From IMG/VR virus record IMGVR_UViG_3300031111_000024, positions 1-35,683 of that record: a DNA stretch of 35,683 nucleotides. The stretch is one strand, 5' to 3'. This DNA is from a virus. This document shows positions 7,697 to 13,115 of this stretch, piece by piece. The stretch's first letter is position 1. Each line of letters opens with the position of its first letter. Made by a program: the position numbers and the translations under genes. The notes below the pieces were generated by a model. It made no database searches. It saw only the letters and a program-made list of their open reading frames with translations, and was not told where the DNA came from.

Positions 7697-8134
7697 TTGT
7701 GCCCGCATTGGATTGTTGGTCAGGATGCCGAACCGGAACTCCGGCAATTATACGAACGACACTATTCTTGTTATCACTACAAGGATGGTCGCAAGCCAAA
7801 GAAGTTTACGGGGCCGGGGCAGGTAATCGTCCTGACCACGCCAATGCGGGACGCCCTATTTGCCTGGAGGAAATTCAAAGATGACAGCGGACAGACCGGA
7901 GTCAACTGTGCCGTCTTTCGGAATGAATCGCAAGTCCTATCATCGGACCTTATCCGAGAGGCTGACGCCATTGCTGATTTCGCGTGGCCTGGTGAGCGGC
8001 ACTACACGTATGTTTGCGCTTCGGCTGTTAAGTCGCGGAATCCCGGCTGGTGTTTCATATGCGCCGGATGGCAGCGGTGTGGACACACAAAGTCAGGGTT
8101 GGTTATTCTCGAACAATGCGCTGCGGAGGGATGA
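7697..8134 (+). CDS. Conserved phage hypothetical protein (SDLIREAD / NPGWCF family)
   Basis: 145 residues with a TTG start just after the previous stop. The sequence carries the block pattern of a family I have seen in many phages and bacterial genomes without a firm function: RHYSCYHY, KFTGPGQVIVL, FRNESQVLSSDLIREAD, FAWPGERHYTYV, then NPGWCFICAGWQRCG and KSGLVILE. The mixed alpha/beta order with a conserved GWQRCG end is reminiscent of an acetyltransferase-like fold, but I cannot confirm that. The upstream ribosome site is poor, so the start is less certain than the body. Confidence 0.8.
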   Translation: MCPHWIVGQDAEPELRQLYERHYSCYHYKDGRKPKKFTGPGQVIVLTTPMRDALFAWRKFKDDSGQTGVNCAVFRNESQVLSSDLIREADAIADFAWPGERHYTYVCASAVKSRNPGWCFICAGWQRCGHTKSGLVILEQCAAEG

Positions 8135-8145
8135 TGAATCACAGG

Positions 8146-8163
8146 CGGGCATGGAAGGAGAGT
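8146..8163 (+). repeat. 18-bp direct repeat, copy 1 (contains RBS)
   Basis: The 18 bases starting CGGGCATGGAAGG are identical to 8492-8509. Both copies contain the AAGGAG site used by the gene that follows. Confidence 0.85.
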
Positions 8164-8170
8164 AGACGAA

Positions 8171-8446
8171 ATGGCAGTGAATCCAGAGACAAACAGAATT
8201 GAGGCGTTGCAGGAATCACCTGATTCTGACCTGAACGCGAAGATGGAGAAGTTGCAGGAACAGTTTACGGCAGCGAAGCTGGTTCGCCCTGACGGCTCAC
8301 CTGTCCCGAAAACCTGGACGACGTTCACGGTGGGGGAATTGGTGGTCATCAAAGACTATACGTTCAGCGTCGCCTACATCGGCGAAACGAACGTGCTGTT
8401 CGAGCCGGTGTCACCGACGGACGCACTGGAGGCCAGCAATGGATGA
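8171..8446 (+). CDS. Hypothetical protein
   Basis: 91 residues, preceded by GGAAGGAGAG at 8153-8162. The N-terminal third is helical (ALQESPDSDLNAKMEKLQEQF), the rest beta-rich (TFTVGELVVIKDYTFSVAYIG). No family recognised. Its upstream 18 bases (8146-8163) recur at 8492-8509, in front of the membrane protein gene, so its leader has been copied. Confidence 0.7.
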   Translation: MAVNPETNRIEALQESPDSDLNAKMEKLQEQFTAAKLVRPDGSPVPKTWTTFTVGELVVIKDYTFSVAYIGETNVLFEPVSPTDALEASNG

Positions 8447-8465
8447 CCAGCGCATAGCGGAGATA
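8438..8465 (+). repeat. 28-bp direct repeat, copy 1 (gene start)
   Basis: The 28 bases here, covering the ATG and first nine codons (MDDQRIAEI), are identical to 8663-8690. This is the 5' end of a duplicated gene. Confidence 0.9.
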
Positions 8466-8511
8466 AAACAGCGGCTTGAGGCCGCGCCCACCGGGCATGG
8501 AAGGAGAGTGA
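8439..8511 (+). pseudogene. Truncated copy of the MDDQRIAEI gene
   Basis: This has a good ribosome site (GGAGG 8428-8432) and starts MDDQRIAEIKQRLEAAP, a common opening of small phage coiled-coil proteins. After about 17 residues it runs into the copied 18-base leader of the next gene. The frame stays open through to 8984, but residues 18-75 of that long reading are glycine-rich and unlike a protein, while another frame there encodes a convincing membrane protein. I read it as the stump of a duplicated gene. A 181-residue fusion product from 8439 is possible. Confidence 0.55.
8492..8509 (+). repeat. 18-bp direct repeat, copy 2 (contains RBS)
   Basis: Identical to 8146-8163; it marks the junction where a leader plus membrane gene has been placed behind the truncated copy. 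Confidence 0.85.
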
Positions 8512-8664
8512 ATGATGGAATATCTCTTGCTGATACTGTTAGGGGTGGTGGTGGTGTTGGTTGCTTTTGTGACCTACAAAGTGGTACGCAAAATGGAACA
8601 GAAGATAGAGGAAAAGCGGTTGCGGCGAGAGAAGGAAGAGGAGGGAGAGTATTTGGGATGGTAA
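8512..8664 (+). CDS. Small single-span membrane protein
   Basis: 50 residues from ATG 8512 (or 49 from ATG 8515), with AAGGAG at 8501-8506. One membrane segment at about residues 4-22 (LLLILLGVVVVLVAFVTY) is followed by a highly charged helix (KVVRKMEQKIEEKRLRREKEEEGE). Short outside, charged tail inside is the likely orientation. It lies in a different frame from the long open reading around it. Its stop overlaps the next start as TAATG. Function unknown; a lysis or membrane-interaction role is possible. Confidence 0.7.
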   Translation: MMEYLLLILLGVVVVLVAFVTYKVVRKMEQKIEEKRLRREKEEEGEYLGW

Positions 8665-8690
8665 TGGATGACCAGCGCATAGCGGAGATA
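8663..8690 (+). repeat. 28-bp direct repeat, copy 2 (gene start)
   Basis: Identical to 8438-8465; covers the start of the intact copy of the duplicated gene. Confidence 0.9.
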
Positions 8691-8984
8691 CGGGCGCGGC
8701 TTGGCGGCAGAGTGAAAATGCTTAACTATGCCGAAATGAGTCGGGCGCTTAGTGCCGAGGAACGTTCTTACAAGTTGTTTTTGATCGACGCTGAGGACCT
8801 TCTTGCCGAGGTTGAGAGGCTTCGGGGGACACTCGACACAGTGAGGGGTGACAGCAATATGCTACAAGCCCTGATGGAAGCCCACGGCGATCACATCCTT
8901 CAACTCACAGAAGCACTTGAGGAACATCCTGACGGTTACGATGGCCCATGTCAATGTGAAACCTGCCGGAGCTATGGAGATTGA
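8664..8984 (+). CDS. Hypothetical coiled-coil protein with C-terminal cysteines
   Basis: 106 residues from ATG 8664 (MDDQRIAEIRARLGG). The middle carries DLLAEVERLRGTLDTVRGD, a leucine-heptad helix that recurs almost unchanged in the next gene. The end has CQCETC, a possible metal-binding or disulfide cluster. The start overlaps the stop of the membrane gene (TAATG), so it is probably translated by reinitiation. Upstream in-frame readthrough from 8439 would give a longer form. Unknown function. Confidence 0.65.
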   Translation: MDDQRIAEIRARLGGRVKMLNYAEMSRALSAEERSYKLFLIDAEDLLAEVERLRGTLDTVRGDSNMLQALMEAHGDHILQLTEALEEHPDGYDGPCQCETCRSYGD

Positions 8985-9292
8985 TGATGGTTGAACAAAT
9001 CAAGACAGAGGAAGAATACCGGCAATGCCTTGCGGATGTTGATCTTCTAATGAACACGGTTGCCGATGATGGGTCAGTCGAGAGATTGCAATACGACCTA
9101 CTGAAAATGCGCATTGTGGAATACGACCTTCTTGCCGAGGTCGAGAGGCTGAGGGGAATACTCGACACGATAAAGGCTATGGGCGACGTAATAGCGGGCG
9201 AACCCGTCACCGAGGACACAGCGAAAGAGGTCGGCAAGGTGCGGTGTTCGCCGTCCGGCAGGCCGCAAGACACAGTGAAAGGAGGGGAGTAA
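8984..9292 (+). CDS. HigA-antitoxin-like N-terminus fused to a phage coiled coil
   Basis: 102 residues from ATG 8984, overlapping the previous stop. Residues about 5-50 (IKTEEEYRQCLADVDLLM, then a region ending LLKMRIVEYD) follow the pattern of the N-terminal helices of HigA-family antitoxins, which open IKTEEEYEAAL..I..LM and end with a LxxLIxxYE segment. The helix-turn-helix that normally follows in HigA is missing. In its place is DLLAEVERLRGILDTIKAMGD, the same coiled coil as in the preceding gene. No toxin gene is adjacent. It may be a decoy or anti-toxin protein, or just share the helical pattern. Confidence 0.7.
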   Translation: MMVEQIKTEEEYRQCLADVDLLMNTVADDGSVERLQYDLLKMRIVEYDLLAEVERLRGILDTIKAMGDVIAGEPVTEDTAKEVGKVRCSPSGRPQDTVKGGE

Positions 9293-9543
9293 TGCCGCGC
9301 ATCAAAGTGATTGAGCAAACGGCGGACGAGTTTCATGGACGCTACAAGAAACACGACATCAGCATTCGCCGAGAATCGGACTACATCTACTACATCATGG
9401 TCGCCTGTCCAGACGGAACATACGCTTACTACGGTTGGTGGGGAGATGATCTTGAGCGGCATACGATGGAACAGGCAGTCCACGAGGCGTTGGAGGGTAG
9501 CCTGCTAACCGCCCAGCCGCAAGGAGGGGAGGCGAAGCCGTGA
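9292..9543 (+). CDS. Hypothetical small protein
   Basis: 83 residues from ATG 9292, which has AAAGGAGGGG just upstream; an earlier in-frame ATG at 9244 lacks such a site. The product is a small alpha/beta domain rich in Tyr (SDYIYYIMVACPDGTYAYYG) with a helix at the end (MEQAVHEALEGSLL). No family recognised. Confidence 0.7.
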   Translation: MPRIKVIEQTADEFHGRYKKHDISIRRESDYIYYIMVACPDGTYAYYGWWGDDLERHTMEQAVHEALEGSLLTAQPQGGEAKP

Positions 9544-9752
9544 TCTTACGCATAGACCCGATCAAGTTGACGGTGCTCATTGTGCCGGACGGCGAGGACG
9601 AAGGGGAACGCATAGAGGGGTTGCTGTCGGCGATACAACGGTTCGAGACAACGAATCGCTGTAGGGCCGTGGCGACAATTTCAGATGATGAATCGGTAGC
9701 CTACGATACGCCGTGCCTGCGCTTCGACATCGACGCGGCGGGAAAGGAGTGA
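9540..9752 (+). CDS. Hypothetical small protein
   Basis: 70 residues, GTG start at 9540 in a GTGA overlap with the previous gene; AAGGAGGGGAGG lies upstream. Beta-strand then acidic helix pattern (LTVLIVPDGEDEGERIEGLL). No family recognised. Confidence 0.7.
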   Translation: MILRIDPIKLTVLIVPDGEDEGERIEGLLSAIQRFETTNRCRAVATISDDESVAYDTPCLRFDIDAAGKE

Positions 9753-9754
9753 GG

Positions 9755-10144
9755 ATGTACACGCGAGAGATCATGGTTGACTTGGCCCTTAAGATGTTGG
9801 GGACGCCTTACGTGTGGGGTGGCAATGACCCTGATGACGACGGTGGAGTGGACTGCTCCGGGTTCGCGCTCTACCTGTTGCATCGGGTCGGGCTGGTCAA
9901 GTGGGGCGAAGACATGACAGCGCATGACCTATACAAGTCGATGCCGATGCCAGAAGGCAACATACATCCAGACTATGTGGACGCGGGTGACTTCGTATTC
10001 TACGGCACCAAGGAGAAGATCACCCATGTGATGATGGCCCTTGGCCCTGGTGTTGTGATAGGGTCGATAGGCAAAGAGGGGGCTGTGGATATACGGCCCA
10101 TGAATTACAGGCCCGACATCGTGGCCGTGAGATGGTTTGAATAG
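9755..10144 (+). CDS. NlpC/P60-family peptidoglycan hydrolase (candidate endolysin)
   Basis: 129 residues from ATG 9755 (AAAGGAG just upstream). It is essentially a single NlpC/P60 domain: LGTPYVWGG near the start, VDCSGFALY with catalytic Cys34, and THVMMALG with catalytic His91. These enzymes cut peptide bonds in the cell-wall stem peptide. No signal peptide or cell-wall-binding domain is visible, so release would need a holin, or it could be carried in the virion tail. Its place next to a run of tiny membrane proteins favours an endolysin. Lysis gene assignment is inference; the enzyme family is clear. Confidence 0.9.
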   Translation: MYTREIMVDLALKMLGTPYVWGGNDPDDDGGVDCSGFALYLLHRVGLVKWGEDMTAHDLYKSMPMPEGNIHPDYVDAGDFVFYGTKEKITHVMMALGPGVVIGSIGKEGAVDIRPMNYRPDIVAVRWFE

Positions 10145-10158
10145 GAGGCTGTGTATCT

Positions 10159-10989
10159 ATGTGGTCGTCAGGCTTAACGAGGGATCAGGAGAGGTATTAT
10201 GAACGAGAGAACGCTGCGCGAACTCGTGAGGAACTTGAATCTCTCAAGAAAGAGGCGGAAGCCCTTCGCGTTAAAGCTTCTGGTTTAACGGAGGAGTTGA
10301 CACCCCGCGAACGAGGGATGATGGATCGTCGATTTGGGGTGTCAATGTATTGTCCACCGTCCCAATATAATGACGTACAGCAACAGCCAGGGTTGGAATG
10401 GTTGGATGGGTGGTGCACCCAAAATCGAGACATAGAAAACGAAGACCAGAGGAGGAATCCGTTAACTGTTTGGCTGGCCGACATTGTACCTATCGACCAT
10501 AGCTTTCGGTTGACAGATATTGTTGTCCCCATTAAGCACTACGACCGTTACGAGCACGGAACTGACAGGGTTGTCTTTCGTCGGTGGGTGTTCCGGACTA
10601 CAGAGGGGCGGTGGGTGGCATATGATGGGAGTGGGAGGTCGCCGAAAGTAGATTATATAGACTGTGATCGTTACGGGGATGCACCCAAGGCAAACTTGTT
10701 TGGTAGTGAAGAGGATGCGTGGCATCGCGCAAGGTGTGGTTATTTCAGGCTTTTACGTTATGCTGCTATGATAAGAGACAAGGGTGGGTGGTGCGCCCTG
10801 GCGCCAGAGGTTCGTCGTAAGATTGACGAAATGAAGATAGGGGTGGGAGGATGGTTTCAAGATGCACAGTGTCTTGATTGTCAAATCTCATTCTTTAAGG
10901 CAGCGTGCCATCACATCAAAAAGCAAATGATTGAGAAGGGGTATATTGAGGACGACTCCAAGTATGTCATGAACCCCTTTCCATACTGA
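10159..10989 (+). CDS. Hypothetical protein with N-terminal coiled coil
   Basis: 276 residues with AGGAGG at 10144-10149. Residues about 8-45 are a charged heptad helix (RYYERENAARTREELESLKK), then a mixed, aromatic-rich globular region. Several cysteines are scattered through the C-terminal half (GWCALAP, AQCLDCQ, ACHH) without a clean zinc-finger spacing. No known catalytic motif found. The codon use appears slightly more A/T-rich than in the structural genes, suggesting a separately acquired gene. Confidence 0.75.
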   Translation: MWSSGLTRDQERYYERENAARTREELESLKKEAEALRVKASGLTEELTPRERGMMDRRFGVSMYCPPSQYNDVQQQPGLEWLDGWCTQNRDIENEDQRRNPLTVWLADIVPIDHSFRLTDIVVPIKHYDRYEHGTDRVVFRRWVFRTTEGRWVAYDGSGRSPKVDYIDCDRYGDAPKANLFGSEEDAWHRARCGYFRLLRYAAMIRDKGGWCALAPEVRRKIDEMKIGVGGWFQDAQCLDCQISFFKAACHHIKKQMIEKGYIEDDSKYVMNPFPY

Positions 10990-11006
10990 ATAGGAGGCGG
11001 TGAGAT

Positions 11007-11294
11007 ATGAAGAAAGAAGGAAACCACTTGAAGGGGTTGTTGGTAGCCCATCTCTTGGGGCTTGCTCTCATGGCTTTTGTAGCGTGGCTATCATGGCCTG
11101 ACATTTCTCCCCCCGCCCCGGTGCCTCGGCCAGTGGTGATGTTTGAAATACCGGGTTGTGATGGGGCGTTCAACATAGAAATGTCCGACGACTTTCTTGA
11201 TAGTTTGTGGTCCGATACTCTTTGGGTCTGGTATCCCAACTATCTTAATCCCGACAAGTACAGGCTGGAATACAACCCAACAACCGGAAGGTGA
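11007..11294 (+). CDS. Membrane-anchored small protein
   Basis: 95 residues with AGGAGGCGG upstream (10992-11000). One hydrophobic segment at about 9-29 (GLLVAHLLGLALMAFVAWLSW) follows a basic N-terminus, and then a proline-rich linker (PPAPVPRP) and a globular tail of about 50 residues. Predicted N-in, C-out anchor. In the neighbourhood of the NlpC/P60 gene it could be a holin-like or spanin-like factor, but no lipobox is present and the role is unproven. Confidence 0.7.
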   Translation: MKKEGNHLKGLLVAHLLGLALMAFVAWLSWPDISPPAPVPRPVVMFEIPGCDGAFNIEMSDDFLDSLWSDTLWVWYPNYLNPDKYRLEYNPTTGR

Positions 11295-11297
11295 GAG

Positions 11298-11462
11298 ATG
11301 AGGTGGTTAAAGTGGTTTATGCTATTCTTGTGCGTCATTAGCCTGATGATTTGCTTACTGGACCCATGCGTGACGAAGTGGGTCTGCGTGGCTACGATGT
11401 GCATAATTTACCATATCTATTTCGTGGGGGATATACTCCTCAAGGCCATAAAGGAGGAATAA
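11298..11462 (+). CDS. Small two-span membrane protein
   Basis: 54 residues, ATG at 11298 with AGGTGAG just before. Two hydrophobic segments, about 5-21 (KWFMLFLCVISLMICLL) and 28-46 (WVCVATMCIIYHIYFVG), around a short charged turn, and a basic/acidic C-terminus. Two short spans and a charged tail are typical of class II holins, which makes this the best holin candidate in the window. No holin signature that I can recognise. Confidence 0.6.
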   Translation: MRWLKWFMLFLCVISLMICLLDPCVTKWVCVATMCIIYHIYFVGDILLKAIKEE

Positions 11463-11465
11463 CAA

Positions 11466-11543
11466 ATGAAGTTCACAATATTGTTAAGTTTGCTACTCTC
11501 CCTGCCGCTTGGCATCCCCCGCTCACCCGAAACCGAGAGGTGA
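11466..11543 (+). CDS. Very small signal-peptide-like protein
   Basis: 25 residues, ATG at 11466 with AAAGGAGGAA upstream, a strong site. The product MKFTILLSLLLSLPLGIPRS is a short hydrophobic stretch with a basic start and a charged end. It may be a real micro-gene, or a translated leader coupling its neighbours. Confidence 0.4.
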   Translation: MKFTILLSLLLSLPLGIPRSPETER

Positions 11544-11547
11544 AGTG

Positions 11548-11664
11548 ATGGAAACAGAAATAGTGGAAGTGCTGAAGGGGATCAAGGATGTTCTATGCTA
11601 TATTTGCTTATTACTGGCCTGTATAAGTATAGCAATCACCCTAAACATAAGATCAAAACACTAA
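11548..11664 (+). CDS. Very small membrane protein
   Basis: 38 residues, ATG at 11548 close behind AGGTGA. One hydrophobic segment at about 14-33 (DVLCYICLLLACISIAITL) with a basic tail (NIRSKH). It is the last of four tandem small membrane genes. Function unknown. Confidence 0.5.
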   Translation: METEIVEVLKGIKDVLCYICLLLACISIAITLNIRSKH

Positions 11665-11694
11665 CCCCCTAACCCCGCGAGGCGGGAAAACTAA

Positions 11695-11871
11695 ATGAAC
11701 CGTTGGCGAGCAGAATACGGAGTGCCCGAACCGAACCAAGTTATCGAATCCTTGGTATGTCCTGCCTGTGGTTGTATTGCTGGCTGGATGTGGGGCGAGG
11801 TGTGGCGGTGTCGGGGCTGCGGCCGATGGTTCCAGCGCGAAGAAATAGACGACTCAAACGATTGGAACTGA
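11695..11871 (+). CDS. Small zinc-ribbon protein
   Basis: 58 residues. Two cysteine pairs, CPACGC and CRGCGRW, about 20 residues apart, form a classic zinc ribbon. The ribosome site is weak (GGCGGG, 11680s). Small zinc-ribbon proteins in phages may bind nucleic acid or host polymerase; here that is only a family-level guess. Confidence 0.65.
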   Translation: MNRWRAEYGVPEPNQVIESLVCPACGCIAGWMWGEVWRCRGCGRWFQREEIDDSNDWN

Positions 11872-11930
11872 GAGCGAGGTGATGCCTATGGCCTGACCTG
11901 AACTACAAAAGAAATGTTAATAATCATATC

Positions 11931-11976
11931 GGTCCTGCCGGTCGTCCGTAACCCGGAATCCCCGGCCGGCAGGATC
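11931..11976 (+). promoter_or_regulatory. Long stem-loop upstream of 11998 gene
   Basis: Arms 11931-11943 and 11964-11976 can pair over 13 base pairs, including two G-U wobbles, with a 20-base loop. A TCTTATTTG run follows. It could act as a terminator, a processing site or a translation regulator of the next gene. The two arms contain the same CTGCCGG sequence in inverted order, which argues against chance. Confidence 0.5.
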
Positions 11977-11997
11977 TTATTTGACAAGGATGTCTGC

Positions 11998-12399
11998 ATG
12001 GAAATCGAAAAGTTAATCATCGACGGGATCAGGGAGGAGAAGGGGTTGCGGTACAGCGTGCGGATCAACGACCGCAGGGTAATGCTGTCTCTGACGCTGT
12101 TCGTTTACCTTGTTAGGCTTGCGGCCGGCCGGGTGGGCTTGCCCGGCGTCCCGAGTGATGGAGGTTGGGTGTGGAAGGGAGATATCAGCCCTGTCCTCCA
12201 CAGAGCAAGAAACATCCAGCGATTGAATGATGCTGTTCGGTCCCAGATGGATGCTGATCGGCGGTTCTATCTGGTCGAGAATAATCTCCGATGTTCATAC
12301 AGGCTGAAGGTGCGGCCGGACCTGGTAGAATTAAACGATGATCTGCGGGACTTCTGTGACAGCTACGAGGTCCGGCAGGTGTTTGAGGAGGTGGAGTGA
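11998..12399 (+). CDS. Hypothetical protein
   Basis: 133 residues. I chose ATG 11998 because AAGGA lies at 11986-11990 and the hairpin at 11931-11976 occupies the region behind an earlier ATG at 11914. Product: MEIEKLIIDGIREEKGLRYS, then a helical DNA-binding-like region with basic residues (NDRRVMLSLTLFVYLVRLAA) and an acidic end. No recognised domain. It ends in a TGATG-style overlap with the next small gene. Confidence 0.65.
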   Translation: MEIEKLIIDGIREEKGLRYSVRINDRRVMLSLTLFVYLVRLAAGRVGLPGVPSDGGWVWKGDISPVLHRARNIQRLNDAVRSQMDADRRFYLVENNLRCSYRLKVRPDLVELNDDLRDFCDSYEVRQVFEEVE

Positions 12400-12533
12400 T
12401 GGGACTAACAGCAAGGCAGCGCCGTGATATTGAGTACAACCGGCGACTGTTCAGGGCCACGGACAGAGTTGAAGGCGATCCTGGAGGAGAAGGGGAAGAT
12501 GGAGGCTGCGAAAGCCCTGGAGGAGGACAGTGA
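12399..12533 (+). CDS. Small hypothetical protein, possibly frameshifted
   Basis: 44 residues, starting in an ATGA overlap with the previous gene: MGLTARQRRDIEYNRRLFRA, then a glycine-rich, unprotein-like end (GDPGGEGEDGGCESPGGGQ). In the +1 frame the same stretch from 12469 reads a normal charged helix, ELKAILEEKGKMEAAKALEE, ending in an acidic tail at 12573. A join of the two near 12465-12470 would give a sensible protein, so this may be a broken or frameshifted gene. Confidence 0.4.
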   Translation: MGLTARQRRDIEYNRRLFRATDRVEGDPGGEGEDGGCESPGGGQ

Positions 12534-12573
12534 TGCCGAAGAGAATGTGGAGCGCTCCGATGGCGACGATTGA
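12424..12573 (+). CDS. Alternative overlapping frame with helical product
   Basis: 49 residues if a GTG at 12424 is used; the latter part is the helix ELKAILEEKGKMEAAKALEE and an acidic end (DSDAEENVERSDGDD). This is more protein-like than the same bases in the 12399 frame. It could be translated separately or through frameshifting from 12399. Confidence 0.3.
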   Translation: MILSTTGDCSGPRTELKAILEEKGKMEAAKALEEDSDAEENVERSDGDD

Positions 12574-12895
12574 GCTTAGCCGAGATCGGATGGAGGAGGA
12601 GGAAAATCAGGGCATCCCTTTGAACGAAATGTGTTGCACCGAGCCAGACTTAATCCTGGTCTGTGATTGCGGTTATGAATCCGTACATCGTTGTGACGCT
12701 GTGGAGGTTGAATGTCCCTGTTGCTGCGCCCGGTTTGAAGTTGGCCTGACGGTTCAGAAGGTTGGGCGTCGGGCCTTTGGTCGTAGGCTGGTCTTCATGT
12801 TGGATGCGTGGAACTACCTGCGATTTGCGGACAGGAACCGCAATAGGGATCTGCGACCACCGGCCCGGCACGCCAACTGTCGATGTATAGGATAG
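12533..12895 (+). CDS. Zinc-finger-like hypothetical protein
   Basis: 120 residues from ATG 12533, which has GGAGGAGG six bases upstream; a later ATG at 12560 is also possible. The middle has CDCGYESVHRCDAVEVECPC and a nearby C, an arrangement of cysteine pairs like a small zinc ribbon. The C-terminus is strongly basic (RFADRNRNRDLRPPARHANC). Probably binds nucleic acid; the family is not recognised. It is the last gene before the main intergenic gap. Confidence 0.65.
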   Translation: MPKRMWSAPMATIELSRDRMEEEENQGIPLNEMCCTEPDLILVCDCGYESVHRCDAVEVECPCCCARFEVGLTVQKVGRRAFGRRLVFMLDAWNYLRFADRNRNRDLRPPARHANCRCIG

Positions 12896-12901
12896 GAGGA
12901 T

Positions 12902-12952
12902 ATGATTATGCTGGATCGTATGTCGTTAGGGGATATAGGCAACCACCTATAA
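12902..12952 (+). CDS. Possible 16-residue leader peptide
   Basis: ATG 12902 sits behind a strong AGGAGGA site and encodes MIMLDRMSLGDIGNHL. The last codons lie in a short inverted repeat (TATAGG, six-base loop, CCTATA, 12934-12951). It may be a leader peptide before the late genes, or just a remnant. Confidence 0.25.
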   Translation: MIMLDRMSLGDIGNHL

Positions 12953-13115
12953 GGGGGGCCGACGATTCTTCACCCGATTTGTTTCACGTTAAACACTTGC
13001 GCCATTCTGCCCCATAATGCACCAATATATGCACTTTGTTATACTGATGTTATAGACAAATAAAACACCCGGCACCTATCCTGCCAACAGATAAACGAAA
13101 CTGCTGGCGGGAGTC
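12953..13115 (+). promoter_or_regulatory. Main intergenic region, possible late promoter
   Basis: This 163-base gap is the largest without a gene. It is more A/T-rich than its surroundings between 13010 and 13075 and has TATACT and TTATAG hexamers at about 13040-13055 plus a short direct repeat (ATGCAC at 13017 and 13029). No good paired -35/-10 set at a 16-18 base spacing stands out. Its place directly before the packaging and structural genes makes it the natural site for a late promoter, but that is inference. Confidence 0.35.
13079..13112 (+). promoter_or_regulatory. Hairpin covering the ribosome binding site of the ParB-methyltransferase gene
   Basis: Arms 13079-13090 and 13101-13112 pair at 11 of 12 positions with a ten-base loop (ATAAACGAAA). 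The 3' arm contains GGCGGGAG, the ribosome site of the ATG at 13116. Such an arrangement would lower translation until the hairpin is opened, and is a plausible autoregulatory operator. Confidence 0.55.

Noticed and set aside
8439-8984. Single 181-residue gene from 8439 to 8984
   Set aside because: The part 8490-8664 is glycine-rich and unlike protein in that frame, while another frame encodes a good membrane protein. The repeats explain the open frame. It remains possible as a minor product.
11914-11997. Start of the hypothetical gene at 11914
   Set aside because: The leader residues fall on a strong hairpin, and a well-placed ribosome site precedes the ATG at 11998.
12953-13115. tRNA or other structured RNA in the main gap
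   Set aside because: No cloverleaf, CCA end or T-loop pattern was found; only the short hairpin near 13079-13112.
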